Made by a program: the position numbers and the translations under genes. Below, piece by piece: positions 26,002-34,250 of a stretch of DNA of 64,000 nucleotides. Position 1 is the stretch's first letter. Each line of letters starts with the position of its first letter. The stretch covers positions 62,001-126,000 of the forward strand of contig NZ_KE159720.1 of the NCBI RefSeq assembly GCF_000403455.2, in the 5' to 3' direction. The notes under the pieces are model-generated. The model saw only the letters and a program-made list of their open reading frames with translations, was not told the DNA's origin and did not search any database. Origin of the DNA: Dorea sp. 5-2 (GTDB lineage: Bacteria; Bacillota; Clostridia; Lachnospirales; Lachnospiraceae).

Positions 26002-27459
26002 ATGTTGTATATAGGCGTAGATTTGGGGACGTCCGCAGTTAAGCTGTTATTGATGGATGGCGAAGGCAAGATCCATAAGATCGTATCAAAAGAATACCCG
26101 TTATATTTCCCGCATCCGGGATGGTCGGAGCAGAAGCCGGAAGATTGGTTTGCCCAGACCATGGAAGGGATCAAGGAGCTGGTCGGCGAATGTGAGAAAA
26201 GCGAAGTCGCAGGGATCAGCTTCGGCGGACAGATGCACGGACTGGTGGCGCTTGACCGGGAGGATCACGTGATCCGTCCCGCGATCCTGTGGAACGACGG
26301 CAGGACCGGGGAAGAGACGGATTATCTGAATCAGACAGTCGGCAAAGATAAGTTATCCGGCTATACGGCAAATATTGCGTTCGCCGGTTTCACGGCGCCG
26401 AAGATCCTCTGGATGAAGAAGCACGAACCGGAGAATTTCGAGAAGATCAGGAAGATCATGCTGCCGAAGGATTATCTGGCATATCGCTTGTCCGGCTCCT
26501 TCTGTACGGATGTGTCCGATGCTTCCGGTATGCTGCTTATGGATGTGAAGAATCGCTGCTGGTCCAAGGAGATGCTTAAGATCTGCGGTATTACGGAGGA
26601 ACAGCTGCCGCGGTTATACGAGAGCTATGAAGTGGTCGGCACGCTGAAGCCGGAGATTGCGGAAGAACTGGGGCTATCTGCCGGTGTGAAGGTGATCGCG
26701 GGAGCGGGAGATAACGCGGCGGCGGCAGTCGGTACGGGAACCGTCGGGGACGGGATGTGCAACATCTCTCTTGGGACGTCCGGAACCATATTTATCTCAA
26801 GCAGTACGTTCGGCGTAGACCAGAACAATGCGCTGCACTCCTTTGCGCATGCCGACGGATATTATCACCTGATGGGGTGTATGCTGAGTGCGGCGTCCTG
26901 TAATAAGTGGTGGAGTGAAGAGATCCTTAAGACAAAGGACTTCGCGGCGGAGCAGGCGAATATCACGAAGCTTGGGGAGAACCAGGTATTCTATCTCCCG
27001 TATCTGATGGGCGAGCGTTCTCCGCATAATAATCCGGACGCAAGGGCGATGTTCATAGGTATGACCATGGATACGGCAAGAGAAGATATGACGCAGGCGG
27101 TGTTAGAAGGTGTGACGTTCGGGCTCAGAGATTCTCTGGAGGTTGCGAAGAGCCTGGGGATCAAGATCGAACGGACGAAGATCTGCGGCGGCGGAGCGAA
27201 GAGCCCGCTGTGGAAGAAGATCCTTGCCAATATCATGAATCTTAAGGTGGATGTGATCGAGAGCGAGGAAGGACCGGCTCTTGGAGGCGCCATGCTTGCA
27301 GCGGTGGGCTGCGGGGAGTATCCTGATGTGGAGACCATCGCGAAGAAGGTTGTGAAGGTCGTGGATACGGTGGAACCGGAACCGGAGTTGGTTGCAAAGT
27401 ATGAAGAAAGATATCAGAAGTTTAAGAAGATCTATCCTACGGTGAAAGCGCTGTTTTAG
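26002..27459 (+). CDS. xylB: Xylulokinase
   Basis: FGGY-family kinase of 485 residues that phosphorylates D-xylulose (or a related ketopentose) for the pentose phosphate pathway. The N-terminal phosphate loop GVDLGTSAVK is at 5-14; GGQMHGLVALD at about 75, GDNAAAAVGTG at about 235 and the C-terminal ICGGGAKSPLWKKILANI are XylB signatures. It is the last gene of the DUF4867-GH51-isomerase operon, 49 bp after the isomerase and followed by a terminator. D-xylulose could also come from the lyxose-isomerase-like enzyme of the neighbouring operon. Confidence 0.9.
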   Translation: MLYIGVDLGTSAVKLLLMDGEGKIHKIVSKEYPLYFPHPGWSEQKPEDWFAQTMEGIKELVGECEKSEVAGISFGGQMHGLVALDREDHVIRPAILWNDGRTGEETDYLNQTVGKDKLSGYTANIAFAGFTAPKILWMKKHEPENFEKIRKIMLPKDYLAYRLSGSFCTDVSDASGMLLMDVKNRCWSKEMLKICGITEEQLPRLYESYEVVGTLKPEIAEELGLSAGVKVIAGAGDNAAAAVGTGTVGDGMCNISLGTSGTIFISSSTFGVDQNNALHSFAHADGYYHLMGCMLSAASCNKWWSEEILKTKDFAAEQANITKLGENQVFYLPYLMGERSPHNNPDARAMFIGMTMDTAREDMTQAVLEGVTFGLRDSLEVAKSLGIKIERTKICGGGAKSPLWKKILANIMNLKVDVIESEEGPALGGAMLAAVGCGEYPDVETIAKKVVKVVDTVEPEPELVAKYEERYQKFKKIYPTVKALF

Positions 27460-27482
27460 GGCGTGTCCGGGAATGGATTTTT

Positions 27483-27528
27483 AGAACTGCCGCAGAGTGT
27501 AAGATCCCTTGGCGGCAGTTCTTTTTTG
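27483..27528 (+). terminator. Intrinsic terminator of the arabinose operon
   Basis: AGAACTGCCGC (27483-27493) pairs perfectly with GCGGCAGTTCT (27512-27522), followed by TTTTTT. Confidence 0.88.
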
Positions 27529-27645
27529 TTGAGATAAAAATATAGATAAAAATCTAGAAAAACGTGCGAAAATCATATTCATAATTTCAGAAAAATGTGT
27601 TATCCTATAATAGAACTCTATATAAGCAGAAGGAGACGGATCGGT

Positions 27646-28938
27646 ATGAAACGAAATGCAATACAAGACCTGGTTGCCTGGAAATCGGATGATGAACGTA
27701 AGCCAATGGTGCTGAAGGGAGCCCGGCAGGTTGGGAAGACTTGGCTTATGAAGAAATTTGGAGAAGAGTACTATAACAATTATGTCTACTTCAACTTTGA
27801 CGAAGAAGATGAGTTGAAATCCGTATTTAAGACAAACAAGAATCCGCAGCGTATCGTAGAGCTTCTGTCCATGATCGCCGGTGAGAAGATTCTCCCGGAA
27901 GAGACGCTGATCATCTTCGATGAGATCCAGGAATGTCCGGAGGCGTTGAACGCACTCAAATATTTCAAAGAAAAAGCCAATGATTACCATGTGATCTCTG
28001 CCGGCAGTTTACTTGGGACGCTTCTTGCGGAACCGAAGTCCTACCCTGTAGGCATGGTGAATCTGCTGGATATCTTTCCGCTGACATTTGATGAATTTCT
28101 TGAAGCGGTCGAACCGTCGGGTTTTGCTTATTATAAAAGTATAGAAAAGGGAAGGCAGCCGGAAGAAATCTTTCATAATCGCTTGCTTGAAGCATATAAC
28201 ACATATCTTATTATCGGCGGTATGCCGGAATGCGTCGTCTCGTGGATAAAATATAAGGATCCGTCAAAAATATCCCGGATACAGCATGAATTGATTGAAC
28301 TATATGAGAATGATTTTTCCAAACATAACGGTAAAGTTAACAGCGGGCGGATACTCATGGTTTTTCGCAGTATTGTTACACAGTTGGCAAAGCCGAATGA
28401 AAAATTCATGTACGGCGCTGTCCGTGAAGGAGCAAGGGCGCGTGATTTTGAAGAAGCGATAGAATGGCTCGTTTCAGCCGGTATGCTCAACCGTGTATAC
28501 AATGTTTCTAAGATGGAGCATCCGCTTTCCGCTTTTGACAAGCTTGACCAGTTCAAGCTCTTTGTGTTCGACACGGGGCTTCTTAAGCATATGGCGGGGA
28601 TTGATAACAGCGTAATTCTGTTGAAAACGGACTATCAATTCAAAGGACCGCTGACGGAGAACTACATCCTGCAGCAGCTTCGGGGGCAGTTCGGAACCGA
28701 GCCAAGGTACTTTTCCGATAAGAACAGTGAGATTGATTTTGTAATTCAGCACGGCGCAGAAATTATTCCTGTTGAAGTCAAAAGCGGTGAAGATAAGTCC
28801 GCGCCGTCTTTCAAGAGATATGTTGCAGATCGAAAACCTGAATATGCGGTCCGGTTTTCGAAACGCGGTTATCGGAAGGATGGGTATATCACCAATCTTC
28901 CGCCGTATCTTGCCCGCAGGATGAGAGAGCTTATATAA
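27646..28938 (+). CDS. AAA family ATPase with DUF4143 domain
   Basis: A 430-residue member of the ATPase-DUF4143 group. Walker A GARQVGKT is at 25-32 and Walker B LIIFDEIQE at about 88-96. The C-terminal DUF4143 has a restriction-endonuclease-like tail with EIDFVIQ and VEVKSG (about 365-385). These proteins are widespread in gut Firmicutes and Bacteroidetes and their function is unknown; accessory or defence-like roles have been suggested but not shown. The frame opens at 27595, but the ATG at 27646 follows AAGGAGAC and starts just before the domain. Its last 8 bp overlap the convergent hydF gene. Confidence 0.88.
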   Translation: MKRNAIQDLVAWKSDDERKPMVLKGARQVGKTWLMKKFGEEYYNNYVYFNFDEEDELKSVFKTNKNPQRIVELLSMIAGEKILPEETLIIFDEIQECPEALNALKYFKEKANDYHVISAGSLLGTLLAEPKSYPVGMVNLLDIFPLTFDEFLEAVEPSGFAYYKSIEKGRQPEEIFHNRLLEAYNTYLIIGGMPECVVSWIKYKDPSKISRIQHELIELYENDFSKHNGKVNSGRILMVFRSIVTQLAKPNEKFMYGAVREGARARDFEEAIEWLVSAGMLNRVYNVSKMEHPLSAFDKLDQFKLFVFDTGLLKHMAGIDNSVILLKTDYQFKGPLTENYILQQLRGQFGTEPRYFSDKNSEIDFVIQHGAEIIPVEVKSGEDKSAPSFKRYVADRKPEYAVRFSKRGYRKDGYITNLPPYLARRMRELI

Positions 28939-30169
28939 TACTGTCTTTTGACTGAAACACCGCGATACTTCTCTCAAGGATTCCTTTCATATAAGCGATG
29001 GCAGTCCCGTAATTTGTCATAGGCACTGCGGCGTCTTCGGCGCATTTCTGGCGGTATCGCATCTCGCGTTCATTCAATGTGCAGCCGCCGCAGTGGATGA
29101 TGAGCCGATATTTCTGCAGATCTAAGGGGAATTCGGTACCGCTGGTGAATTCAAAGTTCAATTCTTTCCCCGTATGCTTCCGGATCCAGTTCGGCAGTTT
29201 TACCGTGCCGATATCTTCGCACTGTCTGTGATGGGTACAGCCTTCGGATATCAATATCGTATCCCCGTTTTCCAACAGATCCAGTCTCCTTGCGCCGTCC
29301 ACGACAGAGTGGAGGCTTCCCTTGTATCTTGCGAACAGGATGGAGAATGAGGTCAGAGGGATGTCCTCTGGTACGATATTGGCAACCTGTTCGAACGCCT
29401 GGCTGTCTGTGATGACAAGGACAGGGCGTTTCCCAAGAGAAGCCAGAGTTTCGCGAAGTTCGGCGTCTCTTGTCACGACAGAGACGGCGCCTGCTTCCAG
29501 GATATCCCGGATGGTCTGTTGCTGCGGCAGGATCAAGCGCCCTTTGGGGGCGGCTTTGTCGATGGGAACGACCAGGACGGCAAGATCGGAAGGCTTCAAG
29601 AGGTCTCCGACGATCCGAAGCCTGGTATCCTCGGCAGGGACCAGGGAAGCGATCCGTTCTTTTAGTTCCTGGATGTTAAGCCGGGAGGCGGCGCTTGCCT
29701 GGATGACCGGAAGGGCATATTTGGTGAGGCGCTGCTTTATGGCTGCAAGAGCAGCGGGCAGTTCGGGATCCGGGATCAGGTCGGCTTTGTTCAGGACTAC
29801 GATACAGGGAATGGATTTCGCCTGTATCGTATCTAAGATGTCATCATCCTCCCGGGTCATACCGGCAGTCCCGTCTACGACCAGTACGGCGATGTCTGTC
29901 TTGTTCAGCATCTGATGAGCCTTGCGGACTCTGAGTGCGCCAAGCTCGCCTTCGTCGTCAATGCCGGGAGTGTCGATCATGACTACCGCGCCGAGCGGAA
30001 GCAGTTCCATGGCTTTCAGGACAGGATCGGTGGTGGTTCCTCTTATGTCGGATACGATGGAAAGATCCTGTCCGGTCAGGGCGTTGATGATGCTTGATTT
30101 GCCCGCGTTTCTCTTTCCGAAGATGCCGATGTGTATGCGTTCGGAAGACGGGGTGTTATTTAAACTCAT
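28931..30169 (-). CDS. hydF: FeFe-hydrogenase H-cluster maturation GTPase HydF
   Basis: Scaffold GTPase on which the 2Fe subcluster of FeFe-hydrogenase is assembled before transfer to the apo-enzyme. P-loop GKRNAGKS is at 18-25, followed by the Era-like switch TTTDP and DTPG. The C-terminal domain has the Fe-S ligand set, CTHHRQC at about 308-314 and HCGGC at about 356-360. It lies 55 bp after hydG on the same strand, completing a hydE-hydG-hydF operon. The hydrogenase structural gene itself is not in the window. Confidence 0.95.
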   Translation of the reverse strand: MSLNNTPSSERIHIGIFGKRNAGKSSIINALTGQDLSIVSDIRGTTTDPVLKAMELLPLGAVVMIDTPGIDDEGELGALRVRKAHQMLNKTDIAVLVVDGTAGMTREDDDILDTIQAKSIPCIVVLNKADLIPDPELPAALAAIKQRLTKYALPVIQASAASRLNIQELKERIASLVPAEDTRLRIVGDLLKPSDLAVLVVPIDKAAPKGRLILPQQQTIRDILEAGAVSVVTRDAELRETLASLGKRPVLVITDSQAFEQVANIVPEDIPLTSFSILFARYKGSLHSVVDGARRLDLLENGDTILISEGCTHHRQCEDIGTVKLPNWIRKHTGKELNFEFTSGTEFPLDLQKYRLIIHCGGCTLNEREMRYRQKCAEDAAVPMTNYGTAIAYMKGILERSIAVFQSKDSII

Positions 30170-30224
30170 GGTGGAAGACCTCCTTAGTCATATGGAAACA
30201 TACGCTTCATTCATCAGCAGGTGC

Positions 30225-31646
30225 TTAGAAGCGGAAATCTCTGCGGTTATTTTCGCGGATCAGCCGGAGATTCTCCAGTACGACCGCGCGCGCCTTCTCG
30301 TTAGGTACGTTCAGGACTTCCCTGTCGATCAGCCTGTCCCCGATCGCTTTTGTGGCGGGAGAGGCATAATCCATCAGATACTCTTCCAACGTCATCAGAG
30401 CGTTGGGGTGGCAGCAGTTCTGGATCTGACCGCTCTTGCACAAGGACATGAAGCGGTCTCCGGTCCGTCCTTCGCGGTAGCATGCGGTACAGAAGCTTGG
30501 GATATAATCCATCTCCATCAGCCACCGTACGACCTCATCCAGAGTCCGGTTGTCAATGACGTCGAACTGTTCGGATTTCTCATCTTCCGGTTCCGGTTCG
30601 CAATAGCCGCCGACACTTGTCCTGGAACCGCCGCTGATCTGGGAGATGCCAAGATGAAGGACGCGTTCCCGGGTCTTTTGGCTCTCGCGGGTAGAGATGA
30701 TCATGCCGGTATAAGGAACGGCGATCCGGATACATGCCACGATCTTCGCGAAAGTGTCGTCGTCAATCCCATTTGTAAATGAATCCGCGTCAATATCATC
30801 CGCATTACGAAGCCTTGGCACGCTGATGGTGTGCGGTCCCACGCCGAAAGCTGCTTCCAGATGTTCCGCATGCATCAGAAGCCCTGCAAATTCATAGCGG
30901 TATTTGTCCAGTCCGAAGAGAACTCCTACGCCGACGTCGTCGATCCCGCCCTCCATGGCGCGGTCCATGGCAGTGGTGTGATAATCATAATCATGCTTCG
31001 GGCCGGTTGGGTGCAGCTTTAGGTAGCTTTCTTTGTGATAGGTCTCCTGGAACAAGATATAGGTTCCGATCCCGGCTTCCTTGAGCAGGCGGTAGTTGTC
31101 GACCGTGGTTGCGGCGATATTGATATTCACACGGCGGATCGCACCGTTCTTGTGCTTGATGCCGTAGATGGTGTTGATGCAGTCCAGGTAGTATTCCATG
31201 GTGTTGTGGACCGGATCCTCTCCGGCTTCCAGGGCAAGACGCTTGTGCCCCATATCCTGCAGGGCGATCACCTCTCGGCGGATGTCTTCCTGGGTCAGTT
31301 TCTTTCTGGCGATATGCTTGTTCTTCAGATGATACGGACAATATGTGCATCCGTTGACGCAGTAGTTGGACAGGTAGAGAGGCGCGAAGAGCACGATACG
31401 GTTTCCGTAGAAATCCTTCTTGATCTGTTCGGCAAGGCGGAAGATCTTCTGGTTCAGCCCGTCGTCGTCACATGCGAGCAGGACGGAAGCTTCGCGGTGA
31501 GAAAGCCCTTTGCGCAGAGCGGCTTTCTCGATGAGAGATTCGATCAGCTCTGCATTTGCCTTATTTTCGTCTGCATAGGCAAGGGTATCGAGGATCTCGC
31601 CGTGGTTGATAAAGTCTTCGGGGTGTTTTGAATTTACATCATACAT
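30225..31646 (-). CDS. hydG: FeFe-hydrogenase radical SAM maturase HydG
   Basis: Radical SAM tyrosine lyase that makes the CO and cyanide ligands of the H-cluster from tyrosine. The SAM cluster motif is CVNGCTYC (C96, C100, C103). The second, C-terminal cluster has the CX2CX22C pattern (CTAC, then the second Cys of NCC), as required for the dangler iron. 473 residues is full length. The start follows AGGAGG, 30 bp after the hydE stop. Thiazole synthase ThiH is related but lacks the C-terminal cluster. Confidence 0.95.
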   Translation of the reverse strand: MYDVNSKHPEDFINHGEILDTLAYADENKANAELIESLIEKAALRKGLSHREASVLLACDDDGLNQKIFRLAEQIKKDFYGNRIVLFAPLYLSNYCVNGCTYCPYHLKNKHIARKKLTQEDIRREVIALQDMGHKRLALEAGEDPVHNTMEYYLDCINTIYGIKHKNGAIRRVNINIAATTVDNYRLLKEAGIGTYILFQETYHKESYLKLHPTGPKHDYDYHTTAMDRAMEGGIDDVGVGVLFGLDKYRYEFAGLLMHAEHLEAAFGVGPHTISVPRLRNADDIDADSFTNGIDDDTFAKIVACIRIAVPYTGMIISTRESQKTRERVLHLGISQISGGSRTSVGGYCEPEPEDEKSEQFDVIDNRTLDEVVRWLMEMDYIPSFCTACYREGRTGDRFMSLCKSGQIQNCCHPNALMTLEEYLMDYASPATKAIGDRLIDREVLNVPNEKARAVVLENLRLIRENNRRDFRF

Positions 31647-31676
31647 TTATGGTTCCTCCTGATTTGGGATTTTGGA

Positions 31677-32738
31677 TCAATAGTTCAGAGAATCGCCTCT
31701 TGCGGTGACAATCCGGCAGCCGATGGATTCTATACGTTCCTTGAGGCTGGATACACATTCGGCGGCTTCGTCCCCGGTGCAGATCTTGTTGTCGTAGAGC
31801 AGATAGTCTTTGCGGACTTCTGTGGGCGACAGATTGGGCATGACGACGTTGGCGCCGGCGAGTATCCCAAGTTCCCTTCCGCAGGGATCAATGGTTCCCA
31901 GAGCGGTAGTTGCCGGCAGCAGCACCTTCGGAAGCATAAGCCTCAACAGAGCGAGCATGAACAGGGTCAGTTCCAGGGTGCCGGATTCCTTGTCTGCGAA
32001 AGGCGTCCGGCGGTGTGAGATAAAGGGACCGATCCCTACCATCTGAGGGTTCAGTTCTTTGATGAATAACATATCTTCCGCCAGGTGCTCCGGCGTCTGG
32101 TAAGGCGAACCAACCATGAACCCGGTTCCGACTTGATATCCGATGCTGCGTAAGTCCCACAGGCATTTCTGCCTGGCGGCTGCGGTAAGGGACGGCGGAT
32201 GAAGCCGGGAATAGTGCCCGGCATTGTATGTCTCGTGCCGCAGGAGATACCGGTCTGCTCCGGCGTCAAATAATAAACGGTAGCTGTCATAAGATCTTTC
32301 GCCGACGGAAAGAGTTATGGCACAATCCGGGTACAGCTCTTTGATGTGCCGGATGAGCGGCGCCAGTTTGTCGTCGGTGTAATAGCCGTCTTCTCCGCCC
32401 TGCAGGACGAAAGTACGGAAACCCAGTTCATATCCGGTGCGGCAGCAGGACAGGACGGCGTCCGGTGTAAGCCTGTAGCGCACGGCGTGAGGATTGCTTT
32501 TGCGGATTCCGCAGTACAGACAATCATTCCGGCAGTAGTTGGTGAATTCGATCAGGCCGCGGATGTAGATATCCCGACCGTAATAGAGTTCTCGTTCTTC
32601 CCTTGCAAGAGAGAAGAGGTATTCGGCAAGATCCGGCGTCCGGTTAGCGATCAGAGCGATCCACTCATCTTTGGTAAGGCTGCGGTCTGCCCGCAGCTTA
32701 TGGATGAGTTGTATTGGTTCAGGTCTGTTATATTCCAT
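31677..32738 (-). CDS. hydE: FeFe-hydrogenase radical SAM maturase HydE
   Basis: Radical SAM enzyme that acts on the HydG-derived iron-cysteine synthon during assembly of the 2Fe subcluster. The CX3CX2C cluster motif is at C69, C73, C76 (YCRNDCLYC). The frame is open up to 32807, but the ATG at 32738 follows AAGAAAGGA and gives a 353-residue protein beginning MEYNRPEP. It is the first gene of hydE-hydG-hydF. A hairpin with a T tract lies about 58 bp upstream of the start, so expression may depend on read-through of a leader RNA. Confidence 0.94.
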   Translation of the reverse strand: MEYNRPEPIQLIHKLRADRSLTKDEWIALIANRTPDLAEYLFSLAREERELYYGRDIYIRGLIEFTNYCRNDCLYCGIRKSNPHAVRYRLTPDAVLSCCRTGYELGFRTFVLQGGEDGYYTDDKLAPLIRHIKELYPDCAITLSVGERSYDSYRLLFDAGADRYLLRHETYNAGHYSRLHPPSLTAAARQKCLWDLRSIGYQVGTGFMVGSPYQTPEHLAEDMLFIKELNPQMVGIGPFISHRRTPFADKESGTLELTLFMLALLRLMLPKVLLPATTALGTIDPCGRELGILAGANVVMPNLSPTEVRKDYLLYDNKICTGDEAAECVSSLKERIESIGCRIVTARGDSLNY

Positions 32739-32795
32739 GCTTTTCCTTTCTTGAAAATCAAAGATCAAGATCCCGCGGCAGCTGCTCGCGGAAAT

Positions 32796-32921
32796 AAAAA
32801 AACCCACCGCCTGTTCAAGGCGTCAGGTTCTGAAAAAGGGTAGAATATCCCCTTTCACTATCATAAGCTATTTGAAACTGTGCGCCTTTTCACGCAGGTG
32901 CGACCCTTTGTGATCAGTACT
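32796..32921 (-). ncRNA. Structured leader RNA or small RNA upstream of hydE
   Basis: From the promoter at 32956-32928 the - strand RNA starts near 32921. A closing stem AAAGGGT/ACCCTTT (32909-32903 with 32841-32835) encloses smaller GC helices. A terminator-like hairpin (CGCCT/AGGCG plus four outer pairs with wobbles) follows with seven Ts at 32802-32796. The 125-nt transcript would stop about 58 nt before hydE unless antitermination occurs. I do not recognise a known riboswitch class in it. Confidence 0.5.
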
Positions 32922-32927
32922 GTTATG

Positions 32928-32956
32928 ATTGTAGCATAGGGGGATCAAATATACAA
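32928..32956 (-). promoter_or_regulatory. Sigma-A promoter for hydE leader
   Basis: On the - strand: TTGTAT (32956-32951), 17-bp spacer, TACAAT (32933-32928). The -35 element sits 1 bp from a 16-bp repeat that recurs before the next promoter. Confidence 0.55.
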
Positions 32957-32957
32957 T

Positions 32958-32973
32958 ATAAGTTTATCTTTTC
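32958..32973. repeat. 16-bp direct repeat, copy 1
   Basis: ATAAGTTTATCTTTTC, identical to 33839-33854. The two copies enclose the PBECR4 gene and its leader. Each is also immediately upstream of a leftward sigma-A promoter, so it could be an attachment or target-site remnant or a shared regulator site. Confidence 0.7.
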
Positions 32974-32995
32974 ACAATGATAAGAGGCATAGCGC

Positions 32996-33604
32996 CTATG
33001 AAACAGAATGATGAGGTTTTGTTGCTTTTGGCATCAACCGCTCATACTGGACGATGGTTTTACCAGTATATAGATTGATTTTTTCTTTTTTCAACAGCGT
33101 ATATCGAGGCTGCCCCTTTGCATAATCTTTTTCTGTTTTTGGAAAGAAAGTGCGGCATACTTGTGTATCTGCCCCTTTGCGGCATACCAAAAACAAATAA
33201 ACTGGATTCCCTTCAAAATTGTTTTGTAAAAGATAGTCCGCCTGAATAACAGAGAAAGTATGTACTTTGGAATTATATCGAAATATCATTTCATTGCTGT
33301 CGAGAAATTCTTCAAGATGGGCAAGTGGTTTTAAGCGGGGTTCCATCTGACGGAAAAATGCACTCTGCTGAGCATGGGAGAGTTTGAGTTTGCCGGATAA
33401 GATCTCCTGCATAATAACTTCTCTTTTACCTGTTAAGAAACGCACGTTATCTGTCAGTTTATGCAGACCAGCCAGATGATGAAAATCTGCTCGGTCAAAG
33501 GAGAGTGTAAATTCCAGGATTTTCCCTTTTCGTCCTATAACGATATGATATTGGTAAGGCAACAGTTGCTCAAAAGCTTCCGCACATGTTTGTAATAAAT
33601 CCAT
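32996..33604 (-). CDS. PBECR4-domain (barnase/EndoU/colicin/RelE-like nuclease) protein
   Basis: A 202-residue protein that I assign to the PBECR4 group, predicted RNase-like domains found on phages and integrative elements of gut Firmicutes. Seen directly: an N-terminal half with YQYHIVIGRKGKILEFTLSF and FHHLAGLHKLTD, and a C-terminal beta-rich half with HTFSVIQADYLLQ, RTFFPKTEKDY and YTLLKKEKI, containing conserved-looking His, Lys and Tyr. There is no signal peptide. The start follows AGAGGAA. Composition is AT-richer than the neighbours. It has its own strong promoter and long leader and lies between 16-bp direct repeats, suggesting acquisition. Function (toxin, defence or mobile-element maintenance) is unknown. 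Confidence 0.72.
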   Translation of the reverse strand: MDLLQTCAEAFEQLLPYQYHIVIGRKGKILEFTLSFDRADFHHLAGLHKLTDNVRFLTGKREVIMQEILSGKLKLSHAQQSAFFRQMEPRLKPLAHLEEFLDSNEMIFRYNSKVHTFSVIQADYLLQNNFEGNPVYLFLVCRKGADTQVCRTFFPKTEKDYAKGQPRYTLLKKEKINLYTGKTIVQYERLMPKATKPHHSVS

Positions 33605-33799
33605 TCTAATTCCTCTTTCATATAACAGAAGACCCTGCCGTGAGACAGGGTCTTTTAGAGCATTTTCTTTCAGCTTCTTAGCCTACGCCGGTTTGAGGTT
33701 TCATTGCACAACCCCTCCTGAAAGCTCCGTAAGACAATGCCTACCGGCGCACTCTCTTACTTCAGCGCTTTGACAGACACACGCTGTTGCCTGTCCTGT
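33605..33799 (-). ncRNA. Structured 5' leader of the PBECR4 gene
   Basis: About 195 nt between the promoter and the PBECR4 start. It holds an 8-codon ORF with a strong ribosome site, helices that could pair across that ORF (for example CGCCGGT with ACCGGCG, and GCTTTCAG with CTGAAAG), and a 9-bp hairpin AAGACCCTG/CAGGGTCTT (33654-33629) before the start codon. This is the architecture of a translation-coupled attenuator. Confidence 0.5.
33678..33704 (-). CDS. Putative 8-residue leader peptide MKPQTGVG
   Basis: ATG at 33704 is preceded by AGGAGGGG (33719-33712) with a 7-nt spacer, a near-ideal site, and runs eight codons to TAA. It lies inside alternative RNA stems upstream of the PBECR4 gene, as leader peptides of ribosome-stalling attenuators do. 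It is too short for any family assignment; expression is inferred from the strength of the start signals. Confidence 0.45.
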   Translation of the reverse strand: MKPQTGVG

Positions 33800-33805
33800 A
33801 CTATT

Positions 33806-33834
33806 ATTATACGCAGCAGATGAAATTATGTCAA
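33806..33834 (-). promoter_or_regulatory. Consensus sigma-A promoter of the PBECR4 leader
   Basis: On the - strand: perfect TTGACA (33834-33829), 17-bp spacer and perfect TATAAT (33811-33806). Consensus promoters of this strength usually need repression or attenuation. Confidence 0.8.
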
Positions 33835-33838
33835 TAAA

Positions 33839-33854
33839 ATAAGTTTATCTTTTC
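33839..33854. repeat. 16-bp direct repeat, copy 2
   Basis: Exact copy of 32958-32973, 881 bp away in the same orientation, 4 bp upstream of the -35 of the PBECR4 promoter. Flanking bases outside the 16-mer do not match. Confidence 0.7.
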
Positions 33855-33961
33855 GTTATTTTGTAAAATACATTTCACAGTAATCCCATAATATTCTGCT
33901 ATGGAATCGACCAGGTCGTTGCGTATTCTTTTATGGTTGTTGCCGTCTAGAGACATCAGGT

Positions 33962-34213
33962 ATGAAGAAGGCGACCTCGAATCTGGTTGATAATTCCTGT
34001 CTGAGGAAACCCGATAACCTGTATTCCGGATTTGGATATGGATATCAGTTTGTAATGAACCCGGAACCAGGCTCCTTCCGTTCCGACGGGAACTATGGGC
34101 AGTTTTGCCTTGCGTATCCGGAGAAGAATACGGTAGTCGTGGTCATGTCGCTGGAAGGACAATTTGAAAAAATCGGAAATTCCATTTGGAAAATAGTGAT
34201 TCCTCGTATATAA
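33962..34213 (+). pseudogene. 3' remnant of a serine hydrolase (beta-lactamase family) gene
   Basis: The 83-residue frame reads like only the C-terminal end of a class C beta-lactamase-related hydrolase: KKATSNLVDNS, GYGYQF, DGNYGQFCLAYPEKNTVVVV and a closing helix. The catalytic SxxK and YxN parts are absent, and no matching sequence precedes it. No ribosome site suits the first ATG. The 5' part was probably lost when the DNA to the left, the PBECR4 unit, was rearranged. Confidence 0.7.
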
Positions 34214-34250
34214 TATCCATAAGGAGTATATGAAAACGGGAGGTTAAGTT

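Noticed and set aside
27646..28938. DUF4143 ATPase as a defence gene
   Set aside because: These genes are common and single here; no defence neighbours or mobile-element marks were seen next to it.
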